The notes below the pieces were generated by a model, which was not told the DNA's origin, made no database searches, and worked only from the letters and a program-made list of their open reading frames with translations. The position numbers and the translations under genes were made by a program. From Chryseobacterium balustinum (lineage in GTDB: Bacteria > Bacteroidota > Bacteroidia > Flavobacteriales > Weeksellaceae): DNA of 64,000 nucleotides. Numbering within the stretch: position 1 is the first letter of the stretch; the number at the start of each line of letters is the position of its first letter. Shown here piece after piece: positions 55,123-64,000 of this stretch. The stretch lies in assembly GCF_900168205.1 (NCBI RefSeq), contig NZ_FUZE01000012.1:50763-114762 (forward strand), in the 5' to 3' direction.

Positions 55123-55908
55123 TTAAAAAACATATCCAAAACCAATCGTAAAATAGATGGGTCTCATTCCAAAAGTAATGGTTTTAAAATCAGATTTGAA
55201 TATATCATTAAATCCAAAACTTAAGTTTGAAAATACATTAAGGTGTCTTGAAGCATTCCAGGCACCTCCCACTTCCACTCCGTATATAAAATTCCTCAAA
55301 TCATTTGAAAAATCGTAAGTGGCTGTTTGGTCTCCACTAAAAACAACTTTCTCGCCAGTAGGTCCGCCTTCTCGAAGATAGCCATCATACACATAACCAG
55401 AAAAATCCTTTTCTAAGAGCAAAGACCAAAAAGTTCCAAGAGAAATACTCCATTTATTATTTATCCCATAAACCGCTGATACAGGAATTGTTAAGTAAGA
55501 ATTGACTACTTCGGTAGAAACACCTCCAGTCCAGTTTCCGGCAACACGTTCTCCGTTATCACCAATAATCTCCATACCGTAGTTTTTGACCTGTGCATCT
55601 GTTTCCATCCCCTTATTTTCAAGCCTAACACCGGTTCTGATACCCCAGGATTTTCTTTCTTTACCAAACCAATATGTTGCATTTCCTTCAATACTAAGAT
55701 TGAGCTTTGGATTGAAATTATTGATTTTTCTAATTTCGGCTGGCAAAGGCAACGGGCTGAAACCTCCTATATTAATACCTGCCCTAATTCCATAAACGAT
55801 GCTATCTTCATGCGCCTTATGATTTTCTGTTACCATTTCCTGTGCCTTTAAAATGATAAAGTTTCCTAAGAAGAACGTGAGAAAAGCTACAAATTTTAAC
55901 TTGATCAT
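55123..55908 (-). CDS. Outer-membrane beta-barrel protein (PorT/OmpW-like)
   Basis: A 261-residue protein from the start at 55908 (MIKLKFVAFLTFF), which gives a clean signal peptide ending LKAQ; an upstream ATG would overlap the PCMD gene. The mature part alternates hydrophobic and polar residues: GIRAGINIGGF, LNLSIEGNATYWF, WGIRTGVRLENKGM, YLTIPVSAVYGINNKWSISLGTFW, FIYGVEVGGAWNASRHLNVFSNLSFGF, and a terminal YFTIGFGYVF with C-terminal Phe. That is typical of an 8- to 10-strand barrel. It is the last gene of a GH3-PCMD-barrel unit. Function is unknown; a partner of the PCMD lipoprotein is likely. Confidence 0.8.
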   Translation of the reverse strand: MIKLKFVAFLTFFLGNFIILKAQEMVTENHKAHEDSIVYGIRAGINIGGFSPLPLPAEIRKINNFNPKLNLSIEGNATYWFGKERKSWGIRTGVRLENKGMETDAQVKNYGMEIIGDNGERVAGNWTGGVSTEVVNSYLTIPVSAVYGINNKWSISLGTFWSLLLEKDFSGYVYDGYLREGGPTGEKVVFSGDQTATYDFSNDLRNFIYGVEVGGAWNASRHLNVFSNLSFGFNDIFKSDFKTITFGMRPIYFTIGFGYVF

Positions 55909-55918
55909 TGTATTTATT

Positions 55919-57007
55919 TTATTCATGAACAATCTCTATTTCGTCAATAAGAAGAGTACTTTCTTCGGCTCCGGCAAATGTATCTCCATCAATGCTGGAA
56001 GTAAATACTAATGTCAAACTATATTTTCCATCTTTCAATTTTTGTTCATCAATAACCGCGTTATTATTAAAGACAAAAGGAATATGAAAAGACGTCCATT
56101 GATCAGTTTCGATTGCCGCTGGTGTAGAGATCCGTGCTATTGCCAGAATATTGGGATGGCTAAACTTATTGGTTCCATCTAAATATTTAAGATTATTATC
56201 CGTTTCAAAAAATATGGCGTAGCAATCCCAAGAATCTTTCTTTCCGGGAATTACATTGCTTCCTTCTTTATAAACATTACCTGCTTTATATTTAAAATTG
56301 CCCTTAAAAGCAGTTGGTACAAAATCTACCGGCATTCCTAAGCGTAAACTCTTCAAAGGATTGATAATAGAGCTGGCCAAATCAAACTCGCCCATAAAAA
56401 TATTTCCTGCTGCCATTGGTTTGCCCATCGTTGCGCCAAGAGCACCCGTCGAACGGGTTGTAAGTTTCACACCCTGCCCTATTTTCCCATTTGCTAATCT
56501 GGCTGTTGGATAATTATCCGGTTGTGATCCTGCGCCTGTTAAACTAAAACCCGAATTACCACTTGCCCAGTCCATAATATTTTGATTATCCTGATTAACT
56601 TCGTAGAAAACATCAAACTTATTATTTTCGAGGCGCACATGCTCAAAGCTATATTTTGACCCAACGGCATCATTTATAAAAGAAACCTCATAAATCTTTT
56701 TTGAAAGACCATCTTCAGAGGTTACTGTATAAAGTTGGGGATTTGTAAAATCCAAAGTAGTTCCGCTTTTCGGGGAAATTGTGGCACCAGGCGTCAAAGT
56801 GAAAACGGGTGATTGTGCTGTTAAATCCGCAAAGGATTTTACAAATATCTGGATGCGTTCATTTTGAATAATTGGATCTTTTTTTAGAATCTTACTATCT
56901 ACAGAGCAAGATAAAATATCAGCTTCAGCATTGGGAAGCTCATCTTTAATGCAAGATATGCCTATCAAGCAGAAAAATACTGTTAAAAAAAGTGAAAAAG
57001 ATTTCAT
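55919..57007 (-). CDS. PCMD-domain lipoprotein (putative carbohydrate metabolism domain)
   Basis: A 362-residue lipoprotein (LIGISCIKDE). Residues about 25-120 are a DUF5018-like immunoglobulin-type domain (ADILSCSVDSKIL, FTLTPGATISPKSGTTLDFTNPQLYTVTSEDG). Residues about 125-362 match the PCMD pattern (FDVFYEVNQDNQNIMDWASGN, GVKLTTRSTGALGATMGKPMAAGNIFMGEF, and LLIDEIEIVHE at the end), a probable jelly-roll binding domain. The domain was named for co-occurrence with carbohydrate genes and has no proven ligand. It lies 19 bp downstream of a GH3 gene and 10 bp upstream of the barrel gene. Confidence 0.85.
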   Translation of the reverse strand: MKSFSLFLTVFFCLIGISCIKDELPNAEADILSCSVDSKILKKDPIIQNERIQIFVKSFADLTAQSPVFTLTPGATISPKSGTTLDFTNPQLYTVTSEDGLSKKIYEVSFINDAVGSKYSFEHVRLENNKFDVFYEVNQDNQNIMDWASGNSGFSLTGAGSQPDNYPTARLANGKIGQGVKLTTRSTGALGATMGKPMAAGNIFMGEFDLASSIINPLKSLRLGMPVDFVPTAFKGNFKYKAGNVYKEGSNVIPGKKDSWDCYAIFFETDNNLKYLDGTNKFSHPNILAIARISTPAAIETDQWTSFHIPFVFNNNAVIDEQKLKDGKYSLTLVFTSSIDGDTFAGAEESTLLIDEIEIVHE

Positions 57008-57026
57008 AACATAAAGTATAAGATTA

Positions 57027-59378
57027 TCATTTTTTTAAATCTGAAAAATCAAGTTTCTCAGTAAAAGCCGGTTTAACTTTCTCTACAACTAATGTATTTT
57101 TAATTTTAAATTCAGATTTCAGGACAATATCTTGGCTGGATTTTCCAACTAAAATAGTATACGTACCCGCATCTGCTATCCACTGGCTTTTATCTGGATA
57201 AAACGAAGCTATTTCTTTTGCACCAATTGATAACTCTATAATCTCTGACTCATCGGGTTGTAAAAGTTTTGTTTTACCAAAATCAACCAAGGCTTTTAAA
57301 GGTTTATCTATGGTTCCTTTGGGAGCTCCTACATACAGCTGCACTGCTTCTTTACCGGCTACTTTTCCTGTATTGGTAATTTTGACACTTACTTTAATGT
57401 TATCCTTAAAGTCCTGTTTATCTAATTTTAAATCAGTGTAATTGAATTTTGTAAAGGATAAACCAAACCCAAAAGGATAAGCTGTTTCAATATTAAAGCT
57501 ATCATAATATCTGTATCCTACATATATTCCTTCTGTATATCGTATATCCCTGTAGTCTGAAGCTTCAGACGCATAAAAACTTTTAGCAGAAGGTACGTCA
57601 GCATAAGATTTTGGAAAAGTGGCTGTTGTTTTACCAGAAGGATTTACTTTACCGCTTACAATGTCTGCAAAAGCATTACCTCCTTCTGCACCAGAAAACC
57701 ATGTTACTAAAATCGCATCTGCCTTATCGCTCCAGGATGTATTCATAACACTTCCCACATTCAAGACAACAATCACTTTTTTATTCTGTTTTTTATAAGC
57801 GCTTGAAATACGATTTAGTAATGATTCCTCTTCTTTCGTTAAGTTATATTCAGTATCAACATTTAGATCTTGTTCTTCTGCAGAATTTCGGCCAACAGTA
57901 AAAATGGCAACATCGGTATTTTTTACAGCATCTGATAATTCATCATCTGTTATATTCAATTGAGCTATTACCCCTAAAGGAGCCAGTACATTAAGTTTCG
58001 CTCTACGTTCAATATCTTTTCTCTCTTCCTCTTCTACATAAGGAACATATTTCTCAAGCAAGGGTTTATATAAATTGAATTTAGCATTTTGAAGGCCTTT
58101 ATATATTGGCACATTATAAGATGTTGCTACCTCGCTGCTTCCTGTGCCTCCCACAACCAAATGATAAGATCCCACACCAAATGTTGCAATACGTGTATTT
58201 GAAACTAAAGGAAGTGTATTAGAATTTTTTAGCATCACAGTTCCTTCTGCAGCAACAGCGCGAGACAAATTCGCATGAGCCTTTAGATTCGGGGAATCAC
58301 TATACTTATATTGTAAAGGAGACGGCGATTTAGATACGAGACGCAACACATTTCGAACTGCAAAGTCTAAGTCTTTTTTTGAAAGCTTCCCTGATTTTAC
58401 ATCTTCTAAGGCTGCCTCTAACTGAATTTTAGAACCCGGCATAATTAAATCATTTCCTGATCGGATTTGGGCAGACACGTCGTTAGATTGATTACCGGCG
58501 CGAATGATCTCTACATTAGGGAAACCTGAGTACCAGTCGGTCATAACAAGCCCTTTAAAGCCCCACTCTTCGCGTAATAATTGATAATTTAAATCTCTTC
58601 TTGCGCTTGTATATGTATTATTTAGTTTGTTATATGAAGTCATAATAGTCCAAGGTTGCGAGCCTTTGACTGCAATTTCAAAAGGTCGCAAATAAAGTTC
58701 TCGCAAAGCCCGTTCGCTCACTAAGGAGTTACTAAAAAGACGATTATGTTCCGCATTATTTGCCGCATAATGTTTTAAAGATGTCCCAACACCAAGTTCC
58801 TGAACAGCATTGATGAGGTTCATTGCCATCATTCCTGACAATACAGGATCTTCCGAAAAATATTCAAAATTTCGTCCACCAAGAGGATTACGGTGGATAT
58901 TTACGCCTGGTGCTAATAAGACATCAATTCCATATTCTTTTGCCTCAGTTCCTAAAGCTCGACCTATATGTTGGGCTAAATCTTTACTCCAGGTCGATCC
59001 TAAAACAGTCTCTGATGGAAAAGCTGTTGCGTAAAAAGTCTTTGTGGTATTTTCACGAATAGGGCTGATACGAAGACCCGAGGGTCCGTCACATAAAATG
59101 ATGTCTGGAATTCCTAAACGTTTTACATCATAGGTCTGTCCGCCAGCTCCAGGTACTCTTCCATCAATGACACCTACGTTCCCAACATTATCCATTCCTC
59201 TTCCAATCACCAAAGAAACTTTTTCTTCATCGGTTAGCTTTAATAATAACTGATCTATTTCAGCATCTGTATATAACATGTTTTGTTTGGTAATTTGAGA
59301 ATTATATTTTTGCTGTGCAACAGACTGCTGTGGACAGCACAATGATAACAGGAGAAAAAAAGAGGCTAGATTTTTCAT
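57027..59378 (-). CDS. GH3 beta-glucosidase-family enzyme
   Basis: A 783-residue exported enzyme from the start at 59378 (MKNLASFFLLLSLCC), with cleavage near SVAQQ. Domain order is N-terminal TIM barrel (LGSTWSKDLAQHIGRALGTEAKEYGIDVLLAPGVNIHRNPLGGRNFEYFSEDP region and GFKGLVMTDWYSG with the nucleophile Asp), alpha/beta sandwich (VVLNVGSVMNTSW, ILVTWFSGAEGGNAFADIVSG) and a C-terminal fibronectin-III-like domain (KITNTGKVAGKEAVQLYVGAPKG). GH3 enzymes release beta-linked glucose, xylose or other sugars from the nonreducing end. It leads the PCMD/beta-barrel unit. Specificity cannot be read. Confidence 0.92.
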   Translation of the reverse strand: MKNLASFFLLLSLCCPQQSVAQQKYNSQITKQNMLYTDAEIDQLLLKLTDEEKVSLVIGRGMDNVGNVGVIDGRVPGAGGQTYDVKRLGIPDIILCDGPSGLRISPIRENTTKTFYATAFPSETVLGSTWSKDLAQHIGRALGTEAKEYGIDVLLAPGVNIHRNPLGGRNFEYFSEDPVLSGMMAMNLINAVQELGVGTSLKHYAANNAEHNRLFSNSLVSERALRELYLRPFEIAVKGSQPWTIMTSYNKLNNTYTSARRDLNYQLLREEWGFKGLVMTDWYSGFPNVEIIRAGNQSNDVSAQIRSGNDLIMPGSKIQLEAALEDVKSGKLSKKDLDFAVRNVLRLVSKSPSPLQYKYSDSPNLKAHANLSRAVAAEGTVMLKNSNTLPLVSNTRIATFGVGSYHLVVGGTGSSEVATSYNVPIYKGLQNAKFNLYKPLLEKYVPYVEEEERKDIERRAKLNVLAPLGVIAQLNITDDELSDAVKNTDVAIFTVGRNSAEEQDLNVDTEYNLTKEEESLLNRISSAYKKQNKKVIVVLNVGSVMNTSWSDKADAILVTWFSGAEGGNAFADIVSGKVNPSGKTTATFPKSYADVPSAKSFYASEASDYRDIRYTEGIYVGYRYYDSFNIETAYPFGFGLSFTKFNYTDLKLDKQDFKDNIKVSVKITNTGKVAGKEAVQLYVGAPKGTIDKPLKALVDFGKTKLLQPDESEIIELSIGAKEIASFYPDKSQWIADAGTYTILVGKSSQDIVLKSEFKIKNTLVVEKVKPAFTEKLDFSDLKK

Positions 59379-59554
59379 GGTTTTTAATATTTTGTATTGG
59401 CAAAAATTGAGTTTAAGCACTCAGCTGTATCAATCAAATTTAAGTTTTTCAATAAAAAACCCAAATACGTATTTACACGTATTCTTATAGTTAATAGTAA
59501 TCTACACTCATTTAGATATAAAATTCAGTATTATTTTTTCAAATAAAATCTAAA

Positions 59555-60220
59555 TTAATCATACAGTTCTTCTAAAGTCATGACCCTGTTTGTAAGGGCA
59601 TATAAAATAACTCCAATAAAATTTTTGGAATTAGTTTTAGACATCAGATTTCTTTTATGTACCTCCACTGTACGCAAACTGATATTTAATTCTTCTGCAA
59701 TTTCTTTTGCACAAAGCTCTTTTGCTGCTAATTTTATCACGTATTTTTCACGAAGAGATATATACACTACATCATTAAAATTATATTTTCCCTGACGAAA
59801 GAGTTTTAATTTTTCAAGAAAGCCTTGAGGATCATGATTTTCATCAAAAACGATGTGCGGACCAATAAAAATTTCTTTGGCAGTCCTTACTAATAAATTT
59901 TTAGTTCTATCAAATTCCTTCTGCGTACCTGAATTAGAAAGATTAAACCTAATTTTTTCCTGATCAAATAAATCAAAAATAACGATTCTGATATCCGGGA
60001 AATAGTCTTTTAATTGTCCATAAAAAGCAACAGTAATACAATGAATCAAATGGTGACTTGCAAAAAGTACATCTACTGGATTTTTACGCAAATCATTTAA
60101 CAATTTCTGAGGGCAATCAGCATCAAAAATTACCTGAATAGAATCAACCCAAAGGGAATTACAATTAAGATTCTGTGTTATAGATTTGTAATCATTTGTA
60201 ACTCCAACTTTAATCATCAA
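59555..60220 (-). CDS. LuxR/NarL-type regulator with degenerate receiver-like domain
   Basis: A 221-residue protein. The first about 140 residues have the spacing of a response-regulator receiver, but the usual phosphoacceptor block reads NPVDVLFASHHLIH without an Asp at the expected strand end, and there is no canonical acidic pair. Residues about 155-221 are a LuxR-type HTH (ISLREKYVIKLAAKELCAKEIAEELNISLRTVEVHKRNLMSKT). It is monocistronic, upstream of the GH3 unit on the same strand, 176 bp from the GH3 start. It may regulate those genes without phosphorylation; that is inference. Confidence 0.85.
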   Translation of the reverse strand: MMIKVGVTNDYKSITQNLNCNSLWVDSIQVIFDADCPQKLLNDLRKNPVDVLFASHHLIHCITVAFYGQLKDYFPDIRIVIFDLFDQEKIRFNLSNSGTQKEFDRTKNLLVRTAKEIFIGPHIVFDENHDPQGFLEKLKLFRQGKYNFNDVVYISLREKYVIKLAAKELCAKEIAEELNISLRTVEVHKRNLMSKTNSKNFIGVILYALTNRVMTLEELYD

Positions 60221-60609
60221 GGAATAATAAAAGATTAATAATAAATGTAATAGAATTCTAAAATTAAGGAATTATTCTAAGATATTTTATCAAAAAATAT
60301 ATTTTTATTTTAAGACTATTCTGTTTTCTAATTGCAATTACACTATAAATCAATCAAATATAATTTTTTGTCTCTAAGCATCAATACAACTAAAAGTTTT
60401 TTTGGAGAAATTGGTATATTTTCAATTTAATAAAATTCTTCATTTTGTGAAAAATATAACACCATCATAAATACCTGAATATATTATTTAGAGAAGTAAT
60501 TTTAAACTATAAGGCAAATGTTGAAAGTAAGAAAGAAACTTTTATATAGATTGTACATTTAAATATGTGATTAGATTATGATCATTATCTTAACGACAAG
60601 TTACTAAAC
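60221..60609. other. AT-rich noncoding gap
   Basis: No gene, repeat or strong hairpin is seen. It contains the promoter of the LuxR-type gene. Confidence 0.5.
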
Positions 60610-60645
60610 AAAAAAACGGACAAGCATTAAAAAATGCATGTCCGT
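60610..60645 (-). terminator. Rho-independent terminator after the FNR-like gene
   Basis: ACGGACATGCAT pairs with ATGCTTGTCCGT on the minus strand (60645-60634 with 60627-60616, one mismatch), followed by seven Ts. A second GTTC/GAAC hairpin at about 60661-60675 lies between it and the gene. Confidence 0.78.
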
Positions 60646-60773
60646 CTAAGTGACCCCAGAGGTTCAATTTTCGAACACTTTTCTGGAAGATTTGGATAAA
60701 CTTTCACAGCTATGGAATCTTAAAATGATTTGAAAAAACATACTATTTAATACACTTTAATTATTATTTTCAT

Positions 60774-61460
60774 TTAGGTATTCGCGATATGTAATTTTAA
60801 TTTTTCAAGATTAATAATCTTAACTATTTTATTACGGAATGATATGATTTTATCATTCTCCAATTCTGAAATTGTTCTATAAACTGTTTCGTAAGTACTA
60901 CCTATATAGGCGGCTAAATCAGTCTTTGTTAGTTCAATCTTCAAAATATTTTCTTCATCCAATCCAAAATAATTGATAAGGTAAATAAGATTAACTACGA
61001 AGCGCTCCTTTACTGAAAGATGCACTAGGCTGCCCATTTTTTGTTCAGACCATAGCAACTCATTTGCATAAAACATCATAAGCTCATATGCAAAAGTTGA
61101 ATTGGTTTTAAGTAAAGTCTTAAAAAAATTAAGCTCTATGAAACACAATACAGAATCCTGCATTGCTGTTGCCGAAATAGGAGATAATAAATTTTCAGAG
61201 GAAATTGCACGGTGTCCCACAATTTCTCCTTCCTTGGTAAACCTTACAATCATTTCCCTATCGCCCCAATGTTTATGTACTTTTACAAATCCTTTTTGTA
61301 TAAAAAACACACCAGGCATTTCACTACCTTCATTGATAAATTTCTGTCCTTTTTTTACGTTGATACTATTTCCTTTTATATCGATTGCTTCCCACCATTC
61401 TTTTAATATATTTTTACACATAAAACAACTGTGATCACACTCTCCTAATTTTTTTTTCAT
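60774..61460 (-). CDS. FNR-like Crp/Fnr regulator with candidate iron-sulfur cysteines
   Basis: A 228-residue regulator from the start at 61460 (MKKKLGECDHSCFMCKN). Cys8, Cys12, Cys15 and Cys106 give three N-terminal plus one distal Cys, close to the E. coli FNR layout (Cys20, 23, 29 and 122; 93 residues between the last two, here 91). Residues about 30-130 are the beta-roll (GVFFIQKGFVKVHK, REMIVRFTKEGEIVGHRA), and residues about 175-220 are the HTH (LTKTDLAAYIGSTYETVYRTISELEND). It is likely an oxygen or redox sensor. It is 96 bp downstream of nrdG on the same strand, fitting control of anaerobic ribonucleotide reduction. Confidence 0.85.
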   Translation of the reverse strand: MKKKLGECDHSCFMCKNILKEWWEAIDIKGNSINVKKGQKFINEGSEMPGVFFIQKGFVKVHKHWGDREMIVRFTKEGEIVGHRAISSENLLSPISATAMQDSVLCFIELNFFKTLLKTNSTFAYELMMFYANELLWSEQKMGSLVHLSVKERFVVNLIYLINYFGLDEENILKIELTKTDLAAYIGSTYETVYRTISELENDKIISFRNKIVKIINLEKLKLHIANT

Positions 61461-61556
61461 AATTAAAATAAAGGCTGTGATACAAATGTAAACCAATACC
61501 TATTTACTTGCAAAGATTGTTGTCAAAACTTACCTTTTAGCTGTTACAAAGATTTA

Positions 61557-62021
61557 TTACCTGATAAAATACTTATTTAAAATTTCTCCGGATTTTAAAT
61601 TTTTCAATTCTTGATTGGTATTAAATTTATTTAATCCTCCTAGGCTGGGTATCCATTTTCCGGTTTTTATAAAATCTAAATTTTGCAATAATTCAAAATA
61701 TTTTCTTCGGATTTGTTTTTCATTAAGTCCTGTATATAATGCAACCTTTAATTCTTGCTGCTTGGCTATTGAGATTAATTCAAGTAACTTTTGGTCATGC
61801 CACTCTCCTCCCATAAAAAGGATGCACGTTATTACTTTCTGATACTTTACAAGCAGACTATGAAAGAGGTCTGGAGTAAGATCTGTTCCGTTTTGTGGAT
61901 TCCAAAGATGCTCCGAATGACAGCCATCACAAGCTAACTGGCAACCTGTGATGGTAAAACAAAGTGAAATTTCATTAGGAATTTCCTGTAATACGATATC
62001 GTAAGAATCATACTTCAACAT
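61557..62021 (-). CDS. nrdG: Anaerobic ribonucleotide reductase activating protein
   Basis: A 154-residue radical-SAM activase. The cluster motif is TGCQLACDGCHS with Cys27, Cys31 and Cys34 (CxxxCxxC), followed by LFMGGEWHDQKLLELI for the SAM-binding GGE-type loop. It abstracts hydrogen from the glycine of NrdD using SAM and an electron, only without oxygen. It overlaps the 3' end of nrdD by 14 bp, which indicates coupled expression. It is of normal length for the family. Confidence 0.93.
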   Translation of the reverse strand: MLKYDSYDIVLQEIPNEISLCFTITGCQLACDGCHSEHLWNPQNGTDLTPDLFHSLLVKYQKVITCILFMGGEWHDQKLLELISIAKQQELKVALYTGLNEKQIRRKYFELLQNLDFIKTGKWIPSLGGLNKFNTNQELKNLKSGEILNKYFIR

Positions 62022-63801
62022 TACCGTAATATCTTATTTTCTCTTCTTTTTGACGGTCTTTTGAAAAGTTTGTAATTTTCTTTAAATAGCCAATCACTCG
62101 AGTAGCATGATCGATATCAGATGAGTTACAATCTGTACAATAATGTACGGTTTGCTTATTAACAAAACCACATACGTTACAAACTGTAACTTTAATATTA
62201 AAACAGAAATAATTACAGCCTGTATGAGCCGCAACATCTAATAATTTTCTGAATCCTTCCTGGCTCGGATATTCTTCTAAATTACAATGATATGCAGAGC
62301 CGCCATCAAGATATTGAATATAGTCTTTGCCATGAAGGAAAAACTTATCTATCAGATTTTGACTTTTGTCTTCAACTATATAAAAATAAGAGTTGTAGCA
62401 GTCTCTTGGTACATATAACCAATCATTTTTATCCCATTTTGCATTTTTTACACCAAGATTTTCTGCCGGAACAAATTCTGTGTTAAACATAAAACCATAA
62501 ATTTCTTTTGCTTTTTTATTTTTATGGTATATCAATTTAAGATTTTCATTGACGAATTTTTTATAATTGTCATTATTAGAGATTTCAATTCTCAGAAACT
62601 CCGCGGCCTCAACCATTCCATTAATACCAATGGTTAAAAATTGTTTATCTAATGATATAAATCCTGCATCATAAACAGGAAGCATTCCTGCATCTTTATA
62701 ATCCTGTACAATACTTCGGAAAGCCACCTGATATTTATGTACTTTATCAATCACATTTTCAAGAGAAATTCCTTTCTGAACCAACCGATTCATATTAATT
62801 GTAATTACATTGATACTTCCTGTAGAAACACCACCCGCACCCAAAGAATAACTGAATGTATGGTCAGAAATTTCGTTTCTCAATCTACAGCAACTCGCTA
62901 ATGAATCTGCATTATCCGATTGATAGATAAAAAATGAATTGCCCTCGCTTAATTCTTTGGAGCAGAAATTGGCAAAAGAATCATCATCTACTTTCTTATT
63001 CTTTGTAAGCATTGCAACGGTAATCACTGGGAAAGTTAAAATGGCTTTTGAACGTTCTTTGTTGAACCATTGCATAAAAAATTGCTGCAAATTATCTAAT
63101 GAAGAATAATTTGGTTTGCTTCCATCGGGGAAAACAAATGTTCCAAACATAGATTCAAAATATGAGCTATCATATAAAGAAATATTCCAAAAAACCGACT
63201 GATATCCCCTAGCTGCCGCTGGTTGATTAATTGCATATACAACGTGCTGTAATTCACTTTCAATAACTTGTTGATGCTCTATAATATAATCATCGCCAAA
63301 ATCTTTTCTAGCAAAATAATCGAAGTACAACAAAAATTCTACGGTAGCAACAGCACCGGCAAATTGTGATGATACTGAAAATAAGAAATTAACAAAAGAA
63401 CCGCAAAAACTAGCTAAATGCTTAGGGGCTTTAGATTCTCCTCCCAGTTTTGTTAATCCATCCAGAAGTAATGGATACATAGAAACACTCACGCAATATG
63501 GTTTTAAGCTGGTTTCATCGTGTACATAAATCTCATGATCATTCAATTGTCTGATGTATTCAACTGCCAGATTATCACCAAAAAGGTCTTTAATTTTATT
63601 TGAAATAAGTTTTCTGTTAACTTGAATATTAATATCCTTATTCAGTTCCGCTTCCATAGTTGCAATATTTTTATTGGAAACATTGGCATTTGAATCGAAT
63701 AAGGCTCCGCTCGCAGCATTTGAAGATAATAAGTAGTTTTCTATAAAGTTACATTTTACTTCTAACTGTTCATCTGTTAATCGGGTGAATTTATTTTTCA
63801 T
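62008..63801 (-). CDS. nrdD: Anaerobic ribonucleoside-triphosphate reductase
   Basis: A 597-residue class III reductase. The glycyl radical site is Gly571 in TRVIGYLKKI, preceded by the zinc-binding Cys541, Cys544, Cys555 and Cys558 (CNVC and CTDC). Catalytic-core blocks such as DNADSLASCCRLRNE, GAGGVSTGSINVITINMNR and FCFNIKVTVCNVCGF are present. It is shorter than E. coli NrdD (712) because the N-terminal ATP-cone is missing, so dATP feedback would be absent or different. It converts NTPs to dNTPs without oxygen, using formate in studied members. It heads an operon with nrdG. Confidence 0.93.
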   Translation of the reverse strand: MKNKFTRLTDEQLEVKCNFIENYLLSSNAASGALFDSNANVSNKNIATMEAELNKDINIQVNRKLISNKIKDLFGDNLAVEYIRQLNDHEIYVHDETSLKPYCVSVSMYPLLLDGLTKLGGESKAPKHLASFCGSFVNFLFSVSSQFAGAVATVEFLLYFDYFARKDFGDDYIIEHQQVIESELQHVVYAINQPAAARGYQSVFWNISLYDSSYFESMFGTFVFPDGSKPNYSSLDNLQQFFMQWFNKERSKAILTFPVITVAMLTKNKKVDDDSFANFCSKELSEGNSFFIYQSDNADSLASCCRLRNEISDHTFSYSLGAGGVSTGSINVITINMNRLVQKGISLENVIDKVHKYQVAFRSIVQDYKDAGMLPVYDAGFISLDKQFLTIGINGMVEAAEFLRIEISNNDNYKKFVNENLKLIYHKNKKAKEIYGFMFNTEFVPAENLGVKNAKWDKNDWLYVPRDCYNSYFYIVEDKSQNLIDKFFLHGKDYIQYLDGGSAYHCNLEEYPSQEGFRKLLDVAAHTGCNYFCFNIKVTVCNVCGFVNKQTVHYCTDCNSSDIDHATRVIGYLKKITNFSKDRQKEEKIRYYGNVEV

Positions 63802-64000
63802 AATTAAAATTTAAATAATATATTAAGGTATTTTACTATTTTATTAATCGAAATTTATTTTAAGATTTTAATTTTACTCTGCTATTAAAATCAATTTAAA
63901 AGATTAAACCTGTTTAAACTTTTATTTTTCTGAGAAACAAGATAGAGAAAGCGAGATAATGTAGATTTGTCCAAGTAATATTCAAAGTCTCAAATCTTAC
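63802..64000. other. nrdD upstream region
   Basis: AT-rich, with no gene. TAAATTTC on the minus strand (63855-63848) is a one-mismatch -7 box. I found no clear FNR-type TTGAT-N4-ATCAA site. Confidence 0.4.

Noticed and set aside
63802..64000. FNR box upstream of nrdD
   Set aside because: No TTGAT-N4-ATCAA-like palindrome could be found on either strand.

Overview
The window reads as chromosomal DNA of a Flavobacteriia member, most like Chryseobacterium and relatives (Weeksellaceae). Support: AT-rich sequence, a SusC/SusD pair, PCMD, DUF4450 and DUF6660-type proteins, TAnnTTTG-like -7 promoter elements, and few Shine-Dalgarno sites. Genus level is inference from protein resemblance recalled without a search.

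Bases 1-1000 hold the 3' part of a FabH-like ketoacyl-ACP synthase and its terminator. Bases 1000-38400 are one large accessory locus for rhamnogalacturonan-I (RG-I) and L-rhamnose use. Left block, plus strand: GH28 polygalacturonase, DUF4450 protein, six-hairpin glycosidase-like protein, and a GntR-type regulator with a sugar-binding-protein-like effector domain. Middle block, minus strand: SusC/SusD, rhaEW (aldolase/lactaldehyde dehydrogenase fusion), rhaI, rhamnulokinase, an FMN L-lactate dehydrogenase-like enzyme and an NTF2-like protein; rhaT-rhaM form a separate two-gene unit. Right block, minus strand, about 13.8 kb: GH28, GH2, CE12, GH106, DUF4350-like, PL11, CE12, GH105. Together they would deacetylate and cut RG-I outside or in the periplasm, release L-rhamnose, import it and convert it to DHAP and L-lactate/pyruvate.

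The strongest unexplained signal is a shared 19-bp element, consensus GCAKGAYANTRCAGGATGC, a 10-bp-period direct repeat. It lies in the same orientation and exactly 19 nt before a TAnnTTTG-like -7 box at five promoters: 1205-1250, 17174-17223, 22501-22550, 24261-24310 and 38284-38333. It replaces a normal -33 box and so looks like an activator site defining one regulon. A second, LacI-type palindrome (TGYAATCGWTTRC) recurs at several of the same promoters.

Bases 38400-46000 hold two GNAT acetyltransferases, a Crp/Fnr regulator divergent from a chloramphenicol-acetyltransferase-like gene, a lipoprotein flavodoxin, three aldo/keto reductases and a divergent AraC regulator. Bases 45700-51800 hold a heavy-metal efflux system: an RND pump fused to its TolC-type outer-membrane channel, its adaptor and a Cys/His-rich DUF6660-type protein. 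Bases 51860-53000 hold a decayed HlyD-like fragment and two small HTH proteins. Bases 53300-60220 hold a TPR/HTH regulator, an outer-membrane beta-barrel, a PCMD lipoprotein, a GH3 enzyme and a LuxR-type regulator. The right end carries an FNR-like regulator with four candidate cluster cysteines beside anaerobic ribonucleotide reductase nrdG/nrdD.
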